Positions 28,686 through 38,198 are shown, counted from the stretch's first letter. The stretch is 64,000 nucleotides of DNA from Aquicella lusitana (GCF_902459475.1 NZ_LR699114.1:620001-684000); one strand, 5' to 3'. The notes: generated by a model from the letters alone, not told the origin. Numbers and translations: made by a program.

Positions 28686-29424
28686 TGCCTGGCAAGCAAT
28701 ACGTAAAGCTTGCGCGGGCAAAACAATTGGTTTTGTTCCCACGATGGGGCATTTGCACGCAGGCCATTTGAGCCTGTGTGAGCGTTCCCGCAGAGAGAAT
28801 GAAATTACGGTGGTCAGTATTTTTGTTAATCCAACGCAATTTAATCAAGCGAGTGATTTCGATCTTTATCCTCGCACCCTGGAACAGGACACTGCCATTC
28901 TCGCTTCACAGCAGGTGGATTATCTGCTGCTGCCGGATGCAGAATCATTATATCCAGACCATTACCAGATCCAGCTCACTGAAACTGAAATGAGCAGGGA
29001 ACTGGAAGGTGAATACCGCCCTGGACATTTTAACGGTATGTTGACTGTCGTGTTGAAACTCCTGAATCTGGTGCAACCGGCGCGTGCGTATTTTGGCGAA
29101 AAGGATTACCAGCAATTGCTGCTCGTTAAAAAAATGGCGGCCGCGCTTTTTTTACCTGTCGACATTGTTCCGTGTGAGACCATCCGGGCTGAAGACGGGC
29201 TCGCTTTAAGTTCACGTAATTCCAGGCTCAACACAGAGCAGCGGCAAAAGGCGGCGCATTTTCCACAATTATTGCAAAGCCACCAGCCGGTCGAGCATAT
29301 AGCAGAGCAGCTCAAGGCCTTGGGTTTTAAGGTCGATTATATTGTGGAGAAATGGCAGCGACGTTTAGGCGCTGTCTGGCTGGATGATGTGCGTCTCATT
29401 GATAACATTTCTATTCATAAATAA
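28663..29424 (+). CDS. panC: Pantothenate synthetase (pantoate--beta-alanine ligase)
   Basis: Joins pantoate and beta-alanine with ATP. Adenylate-forming motifs of the nucleotidyltransferase superfamily are clear: PTMGHLHAGHLSL (HIGH-like), FVNPTQF, FGEKDYQQL and ALSSRNSRL (KMSKS-like). At 253 residues it is about 30 shorter than E. coli PanC, with the reduction in the C-terminal lid domain. The start lies 23 bases inside panB, indicating translational coupling. Confidence 0.95.
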   Translation: MNIVSKIDAWQAIRKACAGKTIGFVPTMGHLHAGHLSLCERSRRENEITVVSIFVNPTQFNQASDFDLYPRTLEQDTAILASQQVDYLLLPDAESLYPDHYQIQLTETEMSRELEGEYRPGHFNGMLTVVLKLLNLVQPARAYFGEKDYQQLLLVKKMAAALFLPVDIVPCETIRAEDGLALSSRNSRLNTEQRQKAAHFPQLLQSHQPVEHIAEQLKALGFKVDYIVEKWQRRLGAVWLDDVRLIDNISIHK

Positions 29425-29439
29425 GGAGCGCTTTCTTTT

Positions 29440-29766
29440 ATGCTGATCACCGTACTGAAATCGAAAATTGCTTATGCTACTATCACGCAGAAAGAATTAT
29501 TTTATGTGGGCTCCATTACCATTGACGAAGACATCATGAAGCGGGCCAACATTCGTGAAAATGAAAAAGTCCAGGTAGTGAACTTAAATAACGGCGAGCG
29601 CCTGGAAACGTATGCGATTAAAGGGAAAGCAGGTAGCCGCATTTTTAGTTTAAATGGCGCTGCCGCCAGAAAAGCGGAAATTGGCGATAAAATTTTTATC
29701 ATTTCCTACGCGCACATTGACGCATCTGAATCGCTCGAACCCGTCATTGTAGATCTGGAACATTAA
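29440..29766 (+). CDS. panD: Aspartate 1-decarboxylase precursor
   Basis: Converts aspartate to beta-alanine for PanC. The 108-residue proenzyme has the self-cleavage site Gly-Ser in FYVGSITID (Gly24-Ser25), which creates the pyruvoyl cofactor, preceded by [11 protein letters not shown] containing the substrate-binding lysine, and LNGAAA further on. It is slightly shorter than E. coli PanD at the C-terminus. GGAG precedes the ATG by about 12 bases. Confidence 0.95.
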   Translation: MLITVLKSKIAYATITQKELFYVGSITIDEDIMKRANIRENEKVQVVNLNNGERLETYAIKGKAGSRIFSLNGAAARKAEIGDKIFIISYAHIDASESLEPVIVDLEH

Positions 29767-29776
29767 GGAGAAGAAG

Positions 29777-30562
29777 ATGCTGTTGTGCCTGGATGTTGGC
29801 AATACTCATATTTTGGGCGGTATATTTGACGAAGATAAACTGATCGCGCGCTTTCGTTACGCGACACATTTGATTGGAACCGCAGACCAGTTCGGTATTT
29901 TTTTGCTGAATATCCTCCAGGCTAAAAAAATAGCGCCGGAAAATATCCATGCCACAGCGATTAGTTCGGTTGTGCCCAGTTGCGACTACACGCTACGCCA
30001 TACGTTTTCACTTTATTTCGACACGTCGATTTTTATGTTGCAAGCAGGCGTGAAAACAGGATTGAACATTAAATATAAAAACCCAAATGAAGTGGGCGCT
30101 GATCGTATCGCAAATGCCATTGGTGCTGTTAATGCTTTTCCAAATAAAAACCTGATCATCATCGATATGGGCACAGCGACGACGCTTTGCGCCGTCACTA
30201 AAAAACGGGATTACCTGGGTGGCACCATCCTGCCGGGCATGCGGCTTGGCATGGAGTCATTAAAACTGAATACAGCGAAATTAATGGAAGTGGATATAGA
30301 AGCAGCAACGGCTTATTTGGGGCGATCCACGCGTGAAAGCATTCAGGCGGGATTGTATTATGGTCAGTTGGGCGCGCTTAAGGAAATCATTGCCGGCTAC
30401 AAACGCGAAGTTTTTGCTGATGAGCCGGTAATGGTCATCGGAACAGGCGGGTTCGCGCAGTTATATAAAGACAAATCATTATTTGATGTGATTCTGCCTG
30501 ATCTGGTCCTGCAGGGACTGGGTAAGGCATATGAGCTGTCTTTGCAAAATGGAGAAAAGTAA
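29777..30562 (+). CDS. coaX: Type III pantothenate kinase
   Basis: Phosphorylates pantothenate, the first step of coenzyme A synthesis. The 261-residue ASKHA-fold kinase shows DVGNTH at the N-terminus (phosphate 1), GADRIANAIGA, IDMGTATTLCAV (phosphate 2) and GGTILPGMRLGMESL. Type III kinases use a monovalent cation and are insensitive to CoA feedback. It lies 10 bases after panD with AAGGAGAAG as ribosome-binding site, completing the pan operon. Confidence 0.96.
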   Translation: MLLCLDVGNTHILGGIFDEDKLIARFRYATHLIGTADQFGIFLLNILQAKKIAPENIHATAISSVVPSCDYTLRHTFSLYFDTSIFMLQAGVKTGLNIKYKNPNEVGADRIANAIGAVNAFPNKNLIIIDMGTATTLCAVTKKRDYLGGTILPGMRLGMESLKLNTAKLMEVDIEAATAYLGRSTRESIQAGLYYGQLGALKEIIAGYKREVFADEPVMVIGTGGFAQLYKDKSLFDVILPDLVLQGLGKAYELSLQNGEK

Positions 30563-32107
30563 TTGAGCAATCAAGCACAACTTCTTTTTGCTACCGCACC
30601 CAAAGGTCTTGAACTGCTTCTCGTAGACGAACTACGTGCATTAGGTGCCAAAGACGTAAAGGAAAAACGGGCGGGAGTTGCTTTCACAGGCGACTTGTCA
30701 TTGGCTTATAAGGCTTGTTTATGGTCACGACTCGCAAACCGCATTTTGCTGCCGCTTGCCACTTTCCCTGCTGCCACACCCGAGGCTTTATACGCTGGCG
30801 TGCAAACGATTAACTGGGAAGAGCATATCGATCCCGAAGGAACACTGGCGGTGCATTTTGTCAGCGCGCAATCTGCTATTACCCATTCGTTGTTCGGTGC
30901 GCAAAAAGTCAAAGATGCCATTGTGGATCAGTTTCGCGAAAAATTTGGTGTTCGTCCCAGTGTAGCACGCGAAGCGCCGCAGGTCAGTGTGTATGTGTAT
31001 TTACATCGAGACCAGGCGGCTATCAGTCTGGACTTATCCGGCGAGAGTTTGCATAAGCGGGACTATCGCGTGAGTGGAGGGGAAGCCCCGCTGAAAGAAA
31101 ACCTGGCAGCTGCCATTCTGCTGCGATCCGGCTGGGAAACAATAGTAAAAGAAAAGGGAACATTGCTGGATCCCATGTGCGGCTCGGGAACCCTGTTAAT
31201 TGAAGCCGCACTGATTGCAGGTAATATTGCGCCTGGCTTGCTGCGGCATTATTTTGGGTTTCTGGGCTGGAAAAAGCATGTGCCTGCGCGCTGGGAAACA
31301 TTGGTCGCGGAAGCTGAAAAAGCACGCCAAGAGGGTATGGCAAACTTGCCAGTGATAGTGGGTTACGACCATGATCCTCAGGCCATCAAATCAGCGTTTG
31401 AAAATATTGAACGCGCCGGTTTGCGTGGAAAAGTGCATGTGGAAAAGCGTGAGTTGGCTGCTTTTGTGCCCAAACCCAATGCAAAACCGGGGCTGGTGGT
31501 GGTGAATCCACCCTATGGCGAACGGCTGGGTGAAGTTGAGGAATTAAAAACATTGTATGCCCTGCTGGGCGAACGATTGAAGCAGCATTTTGAAGGTTGG
31601 CACGCTGCGCTTTTTACTGGAAATCCTGAGTTGGGTAAGCAGATGGGTTTGCGATCCCGACGTTCCTATGCTTTTTTTAATGGTGCTTTGCCCTGCCGAT
31701 TATTTCTCTTCGATATAGAACCTGAGTGGTTTGTGGATAACAGTCCTGAAGCAGAAAATGTACGCCGCATCCGTCAGGCAAAGCGCGCAATCACGGAAAA
31801 AGATCAGCAGGCAGTGTCCATGTTCGCTAATCGTCTGCGTAAAAACCTTAAGCATTTAAAGCGTCAGGCGAAGCGACAAGGGCTAACATCGTACCGTGTT
31901 TATGATGCAGATATCCCTGAATATGCGTTTGTGATTGACTTGAATGTCGACTCGGCTGAGGTGCGGGAATATGAAGCACCACGATTTATTGATGCAGAAA
32001 AAACTATACAAAAGCGTCAGGCGGTGCTGGCGCTTTTGCCGGAACTCTTGGAATTGCCGCCTGCGCGCATTTTCTTTCATGAACAATTATTGCGAAAGAA
32101 AAAATAG
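30563..32107 (+). CDS. rlmL: 23S rRNA m2G2445 methyltransferase RlmL with truncated RlmK part
   Basis: Methylates 23S rRNA at G2445. An N-terminal THUMP domain (about 1-160) precedes a Rossmann methyltransferase domain with DPMCGSGTLLIEAA and the N6/N2-type motif VVNPPYGERL. In E. coli the protein is ~700 residues and continues into the RlmK (m7G2069) domain. Here residues ~415-514 still match the start of RlmK (MFANRLRKNLKHLKRQAKRQG, YDADIPEYAF) but the protein stops at 514, before the RlmK methyltransferase fold. Start is TTG at 30563, directly after the coaX stop with GGAG nine bases upstream. Confidence 0.88.
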   Translation: MSNQAQLLFATAPKGLELLLVDELRALGAKDVKEKRAGVAFTGDLSLAYKACLWSRLANRILLPLATFPAATPEALYAGVQTINWEEHIDPEGTLAVHFVSAQSAITHSLFGAQKVKDAIVDQFREKFGVRPSVAREAPQVSVYVYLHRDQAAISLDLSGESLHKRDYRVSGGEAPLKENLAAAILLRSGWETIVKEKGTLLDPMCGSGTLLIEAALIAGNIAPGLLRHYFGFLGWKKHVPARWETLVAEAEKARQEGMANLPVIVGYDHDPQAIKSAFENIERAGLRGKVHVEKRELAAFVPKPNAKPGLVVVNPPYGERLGEVEELKTLYALLGERLKQHFEGWHAALFTGNPELGKQMGLRSRRSYAFFNGALPCRLFLFDIEPEWFVDNSPEAENVRRIRQAKRAITEKDQQAVSMFANRLRKNLKHLKRQAKRQGLTSYRVYDADIPEYAFVIDLNVDSAEVREYEAPRFIDAEKTIQKRQAVLALLPELLELPPARIFFHEQLLRKKK

Positions 32108-32124
32108 CAGTCGTTTTTTTTGCC

Positions 32125-32469
32125 TTAACGGAAAATGAAAAAAACCGCACCTGCGAGACAGCAACCTGCCCACAGAAAATTCCAGTTGAGCGGTTGGCGC
32201 ATGTATAAAATCGCGAAGGGTACAAAAACAGCCAGCGTGATGACTTCCTGCAGAATTTTAAGCTGAGCCAGGCTCAAGTGCGCGGCGTTAAAGCCAATGC
32301 GATTGGCAGGCACCTGAAATACGTATTCAAAAAGCGCTATGCTCCAGCTCGCCAGAATAGCGATCCAAAGGGCTTTATGGCTTGCCTCTTTGAGATGCGC
32401 ATACCATGCAAAAGTCATGAATGTATTGGATAGGCCCAGCAAAAACAGGGTTTTTAAAAAAGGATGCAC
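32125..32469 (-). CDS. Small DMT-family (DUF486) membrane protein
   Basis: A 114-residue inner-membrane protein with four hydrophobic helices and the DUF486 features SNTFMTFAWYAHLK and FQVPANRIGF. Function is unknown; the fold is that of half a drug/metabolite transporter, which may dimerise. The start codon appears to be GTG. It converges on rlmL with a 17-base gap. Confidence 0.8.
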   Translation of the reverse strand: MHPFLKTLFLLGLSNTFMTFAWYAHLKEASHKALWIAILASWSIALFEYVFQVPANRIGFNAAHLSLAQLKILQEVITLAVFVPFAILYMRQPLNWNFLWAGCCLAGAVFFIFR

Positions 32470-32652
32470 AATTTAAACTCGTCCGCGATCAATGAATGCC
32501 AGATTGGCTAATTAGTATACCGAGCGAGTTTGTTCTGTTCAATAAATAGTAGTTATGTGGTTAATAAATGTGTCCCTAAACCCTTCAAGGGTTTGTTGGG
32601 TCCTGCGAACAAGTCGCGTGACGGGAGAGGGCAAAGGCAGTAACCTATTCGG
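32470..32652. other. Short intergenic region with hairpins
   Basis: Contains AAACCCTTCAAGGGTTT near 32577-32593 and an inverted pair TGGGTCCT (32597-32604) / AGGACCCA (32655-32662) that reaches into the end of the leftward gene at 32653. These may end that gene's transcript. No open frame is supported. Confidence 0.35.
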
Positions 32653-33138
32653 CTAGGACCCAATGCGCTGCCAGACTTCATAAACCTCGCCTTGTTGTGC
32701 GGTGAAACTGGTTGGTCGGGGCTTGTCTGGGAAAGCAAAATTCAATTTCAGAATGTCGTGATCCAGCTCGTAAATACCTTTGAATGCTTTGCCTTTATAA
32801 GGGCCTTCGTCCGGAATCAGATCAATCGTATGTGGGGTTGCGGTGGCATCGACCACAATTTTTCCCGTTTTGCTTTTTGGAAAACCACCCATGAAATTGG
32901 GGAAAGTCAGGTCGGCATTTTCTATATAAAAACGGTTGTCAGCTGTAATGTTGTAGCGGAATTCGCGAAAGATGGAGTCTGCTAGCCACTTCGTATTGAG
33001 CTGGCAGGCAATTACTTTCCAATTGCCTTTGAGGCCTGTATCAATCTGTTGTTCTGACCAGGCAACACTCGAAGCTGTCAGGATAAATAGGGTCAAAACA
33101 AGTTGGCCGAAGAAACTTTTTATGTGCATACGCATCAT
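32653..33138 (-). CDS. Exported lipocalin-like protein (TIGR03067-like)
   Basis: A 161-residue protein with a signal peptide (hydrophobic LVLTLFILTASSVAW, cleavage near WS-EQQ). The mature part has GNWKVIACQ, a TIDLIP strand, GPYKGKAFKGIYEL and RPTSF, the order of the TIGR03067 domain, a small beta-barrel of unknown function. The ATG at 33138 has GAGGAG six bases upstream; a TTG 18 bases earlier is less likely because it would place that site inside the gene. Periplasmic location is inferred. Confidence 0.65.
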   Translation of the reverse strand: MMRMHIKSFFGQLVLTLFILTASSVAWSEQQIDTGLKGNWKVIACQLNTKWLADSIFREFRYNITADNRFYIENADLTFPNFMGGFPKSKTGKIVVDATATPHTIDLIPDEGPYKGKAFKGIYELDHDILKLNFAFPDKPRPTSFTAQQGEVYEVWQRIGS

Positions 33139-33282
33139 TTTTTTCTCCTCAATCAATCTTCATGAGCATTTAGAAATAGTATAAAACATTCTGGTTTTTT
33201 AAGATAATATTATTATAAATCAATAACATAAAGTCACCCAAACATTAAGCGAGCCGATGCACAGTTAAATAAACACCCTCTA

Positions 33283-33798
33283 TTATTCTGATGTCTTCGC
33301 TGGCTTGCCTGTTACATCAGTTAGGATGGTTGAAAAAAGTTTGTCCATTTGCATAAAAACAGCTTTATTTTTTTTAATGCCATAGCGTTTTGCGATGGCG
33401 CTTGGGGCGAGATAGGCCAGGTGAGTCATACCATCCGATGTGCGCCAGGCGAGTATTTTAAGCGGTAAATCGAGGCCAATCAGCGGGTTTTCCTGTAGCA
33501 GCAGCGTGCCTGCTTTAGGGTTGCCAAAAATAAGCATTTCCTCATCAGGCAGCATCAGGCCGGCTTTGTTTGCATCCTTACTGAAATTAATTCTGGCAAA
33601 AATGATCACGCCTTTTTTAGACAATCGTTCGCTGATGCGGTCAAGGGTTTCAGTGACCGAATAAGGACTTTGATAACGGATAACTGAATCTGAATGCGCA
33701 AGATCGCGTTCAGAATTAACAGCAAAAGAAGCAAGCGGCAGCAAACATAAAGCGGATGCAGTTATTAGCATGATAGAAATGAGCCATCTTTTTTTCAT
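33283..33798 (-). CDS. Exported DUF302 protein
   Basis: A 171-residue protein with an N-terminal signal peptide (MKKRW then a hydrophobic core ending ASFA) and a DUF302 domain: SVTETLDRISERLSKKGV, IFARINF, LPDEEMLIFGNPKAGT and GLDLPLKILAW. DUF302 domains bind small ligands in an antiparallel fold; the physiological role is unknown. GAGGAGG precedes the ATG. Confidence 0.85.
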   Translation of the reverse strand: MKKRWLISIMLITASALCLLPLASFAVNSERDLAHSDSVIRYQSPYSVTETLDRISERLSKKGVIIFARINFSKDANKAGLMLPDEEMLIFGNPKAGTLLLQENPLIGLDLPLKILAWRTSDGMTHLAYLAPSAIAKRYGIKKNKAVFMQMDKLFSTILTDVTGKPAKTSE

Positions 33799-33863
33799 AA
33801 ATCCTCCTCAGGGCGAACGGTTAGAAGTTTTGTCGTGTACAGAGTAAATCCTCCTAAAAAATC

Positions 33864-35864
33864 CTATAATTTGTTCGAATGTTGATGGGATTGCTCCATC
33901 GCATGGATGGCTTGCTTAATATTTTTACGCAAGCGGCTCGTGCCAAACAAGCCCGTTTTCATCGTTTTTAAACTACTTCGAAGCGACTGGGTCAGCATGG
34001 CTACATCAGATATCTCATCAGTATAATTAAGTATTTTTTGGATGCAGTCGAGCCTATCATCTGAGCCGGCTCGATCGGGTTTTGCAATCGTTTCAGGAAG
34101 CAATGTAGATTGAATATAAGATTTAATGGCCTGTCGTATGTTGTTTCTTAAGCAGCTCAACTTGTCGAGCTGATCAGTCATTTTTAAACGGTGCATAATG
34201 CGATTATAAGACTGCATATGTACGGGATAAGGTCCTGTTTCAATTGCATGGGTGAGGTTAGCTAGGCGTAATTGGAATGCCGGTATTTCTGATTTAAAAC
34301 GTGCATTTAGCGTGACAAGATTATCAAGTGTTATTTCACGGCGGTTCTGTTTATTTAAAATAACGTCAATATCTCTGAACAATTCGTAAAGCTCACGGAT
34401 CATTGTGCGATGATTAGATTTTTCTGAAGTTGGATCAAAGTTAAGGAACCAGCTGTTTTTTTCGACGACGTCCAGCATATCAAGCATGGTGTTGAGATGG
34501 CCGACGAACTCAGTCAGTATGGACTGTGTTCGTTGTTTAACGGCTTCCTTATCCTGGTTTTTAAGATCATTGAATGCCTGAATCCCGATTGTTTCGATCA
34601 ATTCATTCAAGGCATAGAGTGAAGAAGGGATATGATCCATCGTATTATCTATCACTTCCTGAATGCAATCTAGAATGTTTTTTTCTTGCACCCGAATTTT
34701 TTTTAAAGCCTCGCGAGCAGCCATGGCTTGCATATGCGCTGACTGAACGTCGGTGGTTTCATTAGGCGGTAGGGTTCGCAATTTTCTTTCCAGATATATT
34801 GCATCAAATAAATCGATCGCCCATTGTGATGAACCACGTGAGCTTTTTTTATAAGCTGTCAGGCATCTTAAAATCATTTTAATTTTGGTTTGCTCATTTA
34901 TTTGCAAGTCATTGATATTGTGAAACAGGTTTTCAAATTCTGGTTGATAGTTTTTTTCAGTCGATTTTTCTATTTCATCCGGTTTTCTAATCTCTGATCG
35001 CCAAACAAGTCCCAGCACTAGCCCGAGGGAAAAGCGATCTGATGCTTCGTCCATCTTGCCCGTCATGCCAATCGCCTCAGGGGGTGCATATTTGCGCGAA
35101 CCGCAATAGTGATGGTCATCCTTGTTTGCTTTTCGCCCTAGGCCGTAATCAATGATGTAGACTTCGCACGTCTCTGGGTCAACGAGAATATTTTCCGGTT
35201 TGATATCCCGATGAATCAGTCCAAAATCATGGACCTGTTCCTGCAAGGCGCGCAATAAGTTAATGGAAAGCAGCAGACGTTTTTCGGTCGAAAGCGGATT
35301 GATCTCCGCTTGATCACTGGCTAAAAGCCTAATCAATGTTTCGCCTTCAAATCTACGCATGACCAGGTAGGAAGTAGCCGACTGATTTTCTTTTTCGATA
35401 ACGGTAATGTATTTGGCATGTAAATGAGCAGCCATCCTGGACAATTCGGCTTCTTTTAAAGCCTCCTCAAGAGACTCTTTATCGGGGTGCTGCTGGATTT
35501 TGGTCACGCGCTGTTTGTTCGTTTTATAGTGAAAGCCCTGGTCTTTTAGCGGCGCTAATGTTCCCAAAACTTCATACACACCACCGTAATTACCTGAACC
35601 CAGACAACGATCACCGAGAACACTATAGCGTGCCTCCGTGCGATGGGTTGAAGAATTAATCTTTTGCCGGTAGATGAGCGTATGGGTTAAGCGGATGCGG
35701 TATTCAATTTTTTTATTGTCAAGCGTGTCCAGTATGAGCGGGTATTCTGTACCCGTATTCATTTCCAATATATGATTTTTTTTTAAATGCTCAGCCAGGT
35801 GCTCGAGCACTAAGGCCGATTCATGATTCAGATGAGTAGGGTCAATAAGGATTTCACGCATCAT
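33864..35864 (-). CDS. Eukaryotic-type Ser/Thr protein kinase, candidate effector
   Basis: A 666-residue soluble protein. After an ~80-residue N-terminal extension lies a complete kinase domain (about 82-345): glycine loop LGSGNYGGVY (88-97), lysine in VTKIQ (Lys122), catalytic loop HRDIKPEN (218-225), DYG in place of DFG (239-241), and APPE (260-263). All catalytic residues are kept, so it should phosphorylate proteins. The C-terminal ~300 residues are helical and match nothing I know. No signal peptide or membrane helix is present, unlike bacterial PASTA kinases, which with the Legionella-like context suggests a translocated LegK-type protein. TATAAT lies upstream. Confidence 0.8.
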   Translation of the reverse strand: MMREILIDPTHLNHESALVLEHLAEHLKKNHILEMNTGTEYPLILDTLDNKKIEYRIRLTHTLIYRQKINSSTHRTEARYSVLGDRCLGSGNYGGVYEVLGTLAPLKDQGFHYKTNKQRVTKIQQHPDKESLEEALKEAELSRMAAHLHAKYITVIEKENQSATSYLVMRRFEGETLIRLLASDQAEINPLSTEKRLLLSINLLRALQEQVHDFGLIHRDIKPENILVDPETCEVYIIDYGLGRKANKDDHHYCGSRKYAPPEAIGMTGKMDEASDRFSLGLVLGLVWRSEIRKPDEIEKSTEKNYQPEFENLFHNINDLQINEQTKIKMILRCLTAYKKSSRGSSQWAIDLFDAIYLERKLRTLPPNETTDVQSAHMQAMAAREALKKIRVQEKNILDCIQEVIDNTMDHIPSSLYALNELIETIGIQAFNDLKNQDKEAVKQRTQSILTEFVGHLNTMLDMLDVVEKNSWFLNFDPTSEKSNHRTMIRELYELFRDIDVILNKQNRREITLDNLVTLNARFKSEIPAFQLRLANLTHAIETGPYPVHMQSYNRIMHRLKMTDQLDKLSCLRNNIRQAIKSYIQSTLLPETIAKPDRAGSDDRLDCIQKILNYTDEISDVAMLTQSLRSSLKTMKTGLFGTSRLRKNIKQAIHAMEQSHQHSNKL

Positions 35865-35936
35865 GCTTGTGCTGCCTTATGTTTTTAGGATCTAATACAG
35901 AACCTTGGCAAAAAATTATAACATAGGCAGTTTGTT

Positions 35937-36254
35937 CTAGCGTAAATATTGGAGAAGCGGAATAAGCGACACAACAAGAATAAGTGCGATCAGGGGCGCA
36001 ATGGGTATTAAAAGAAAAATAGCTGCCATCGGCAGTTTTTCGAAAACCCGCTTGGCGCACACAACAATGACGAATAAATATAATAAGGCCAGAATAATGC
36101 CGGCAAGCAGCCAGTTTTCACCGCGATGTATATAAAACATGGCGACACAGAATGTGGCGATATAAAAAGAAATTAGCGACTCAAGCGTGATTTTAACAAA
36201 AGGTTTCCAGGAAACGGTACTGGTCTGTTCATGCTGGTTTATTCGGCTCATCAT
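35937..36254 (-). CDS. Small membrane protein of unknown function
   Basis: A 105-residue protein with an N-terminal polar segment and three hydrophobic helices (about 25-45, 48-66, 75-100). I recognise no family. It lies 72 bases upstream of the kinase gene, same direction, but a TATAAT between them suggests separate transcription. Confidence 0.55.
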   Translation of the reverse strand: MMSRINQHEQTSTVSWKPFVKITLESLISFYIATFCVAMFYIHRGENWLLAGIILALLYLFVIVVCAKRVFEKLPMAAIFLLIPIAPLIALILVVSLIPLLQYLR

Positions 36255-36315
36255 CTTATCTTAGTGCCATTGTTTGAATAGTTATTCATTATATATCATG
36301 CCATGTATGGAGTCA

Positions 36316-37521
36316 TTAAACGGGTTTGCACTTTAGTTTAGGATAGTTTTCCTGAACGAGGTTGAATACCTGCTTCATCAGTTCGCCTATATGGTCATTC
36401 TTGGCGTCGACAGCGCTATTAAAAACAGCAGAAATAATCACGCCATTGCAAGGCGTGTAGAGATAGATTGCCCTATAACCCAGGGTTTCTCCTTCGTAAT
36501 ACCAATATCTTCCCATATGCTTATCGAAGCCCTGCGCAACACCCAGACCGAATGCGCGTGGATCCGTCGATGTTGTTTCCTTGACTGGTTTGCCTGTTTG
36601 CTCGGAGACTATTTGTTTCAGCTTAGTTTGCTGTGCTTCGTCCAGGATGACGTGTTCAGTAAACAGGGCTTTTACCCATTTGATAATATCTTCAGTATTG
36701 GAAACAGCACCGCCTGCAGCCGCAGCCCAGGACAGATTATTATTTTGTAAATTTTGGCCAACGAAATTGGGGCTGTCATACTGATTATAGTTATAGCCGT
36801 GAGCAAGTCTGGACTGAATGGCTATTTCGGTAGCCGGTACAGGATAGAAAGTATTCTCCAAGCCAGCTTTGTTGATTGTTCTCTCATTTAATTCCTGGGT
36901 GAAGCTGTGTTCAGTTATTTTTTCTACAATCATGGAGGCCAGTATATAACCTGTATTCGTATAAAAATAACCCTGTCTCAAAGGAGGGGAAAGCTCACCT
37001 TTTGGGTAGACATAGCTGACTAATTCCTCACTTTTCCATCTCCTCAAGGGTTGATGGAATTCATCAACATTCCATAAGGGCGTATCGGAATAGTTAGGCA
37101 GGCAACTGGTCATGTTGAGGAGGGACTTAATAGAGATCTGGGGCCATTTGCTATACTGAGGCAACCATTTTTCCAGCGTATCATCGATGCTTAATTTTTT
37201 TTCTTTTTCGAGCTGCAGAATAATGGCCGCCGTAAATGATTTGGTAATGCTGCCAATCTGAAAAAGTGTATTGGCAGTGATGTCACGGCCCGTTTGGTCA
37301 TCATGCGCCGTCCGTCCAACATAATAATTTTTGATGTCTTCACCGGGGATATAAATGGAGAGCGCACCGCCCGAAAAATATTCCTTATCTTTATATCGAT
37401 TATAATGTTCTACCAAACTTTTCTGTGCTTTTTCATTAAAACTGACATCCGTGTTTTGAGCATGGCTGGCAAGTGAAAAGCAAAACAAGGCTCCCATGAC
37501 GATGCTGCGTATATAAAACAT
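36316..37521 (-). CDS. Exported serine hydrolase of the beta-lactamase / DD-peptidase fold
   Basis: A 401-residue periplasmic protein with a signal peptide ending in SHAQ. Catalytic motifs of the class C beta-lactamase/AmpH family: Ser91-Ile-Thr-Lys94 (SxxK) and Tyr187-Thr-Asn189 (YxN). The third KTG-type motif reads GETLG, so true beta-lactamase activity is doubtful; a carboxypeptidase or esterase is more likely. GGGAGGCGG precedes the ATG. Confidence 0.82.
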   Translation of the reverse strand: MFYIRSIVMGALFCFSLASHAQNTDVSFNEKAQKSLVEHYNRYKDKEYFSGGALSIYIPGEDIKNYYVGRTAHDDQTGRDITANTLFQIGSITKSFTAAIILQLEKEKKLSIDDTLEKWLPQYSKWPQISIKSLLNMTSCLPNYSDTPLWNVDEFHQPLRRWKSEELVSYVYPKGELSPPLRQGYFYTNTGYILASMIVEKITEHSFTQELNERTINKAGLENTFYPVPATEIAIQSRLAHGYNYNQYDSPNFVGQNLQNNNLSWAAAAGGAVSNTEDIIKWVKALFTEHVILDEAQQTKLKQIVSEQTGKPVKETTSTDPRAFGLGVAQGFDKHMGRYWYYEGETLGYRAIYLYTPCNGVIISAVFNSAVDAKNDHIGELMKQVFNLVQENYPKLKCKPV

Positions 37522-37654
37522 AATCCGCCTCCCTGTGGTCTTGGCATTAGCATATCATAAGAAGGTAGTTTTTGCGCGCAGGAAAATATTGCCATACTGT
37601 GTTTTTAGGCTTAAGCTGAGTGACTTTAAATGGATCAAATAACAGGATGCGAGC

Positions 37655-38173
37655 ATGAAGCAATTAACGATTATTATGCTGGGGATTGGCATGTTGTGCA
37701 CCAATGCTTATGCGCAAAGTAATACCAGCACAACACTACCGGCAACCAGCCAGCAAACAGAGGTACAGTCACCTGCGATGAAAAATAAAACTGAAGGCGA
37801 AACTTTTTTAGCTGCAAATAAAACCAAACCAGGCGTTGTTACCTTGCCTGATGGGTTGCAATATAAAATCATTACCGAAGGGACGGGGCCTAAACCCACA
37901 GCCAATGATGTTGTAACAGTGCATTATGCGGGCAGGCTTATTAATGGGAAGGAATTCGACAGTTCTTATAAACGAGGCGAGCCAGCCAGTTTTCCTGTAT
38001 CCGCCGTGATTCCGGGCTGGGTCGAAGCACTTCAACTGATGAAAGTAGGCTCCAAGTGGGAATTATATATTCCAGCCCATCTGGCTTATGGCGAACGCGG
38101 CGCTCCACCTGATATTGGACCGAACCAGACGTTAATATTTGAAGTGCAATTGATTGATATTAAAAAGCAGTAG
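37655..38173 (+). CDS. Periplasmic FKBP-type peptidyl-prolyl isomerase
   Basis: A 172-residue protein with a signal peptide (residues 1-21, AYA-Q) and a single FKBP domain (about 75-171): [36 protein letters not shown] and [20 protein letters not shown] carry the active-site aromatic residues. It lacks the long dimerisation helix of Mip/FkpA, having only a short low-complexity linker. It probably assists folding of envelope proteins. Confidence 0.92.
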   Translation: MKQLTIIMLGIGMLCTNAYAQSNTSTTLPATSQQTEVQSPAMKNKTEGETFLAANKTKPGVVTLPDGLQYKIITEGTGPKPTANDVVTVHYAGRLINGKEFDSSYKRGEPASFPVSAVIPGWVEALQLMKVGSKWELYIPAHLAYGERGAPPDIGPNQTLIFEVQLIDIKKQ

Positions 38174-38198
38174 CTAAAGTACGTTTGAGTAAATAATC

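Noticed and set aside
36316..37521. Antibiotic-resistance class C beta-lactamase
   Set aside because: SxxK and YxN are present but the KTG-type motif is replaced by GETLG, and many exported carboxypeptidase-like proteins share this pattern.
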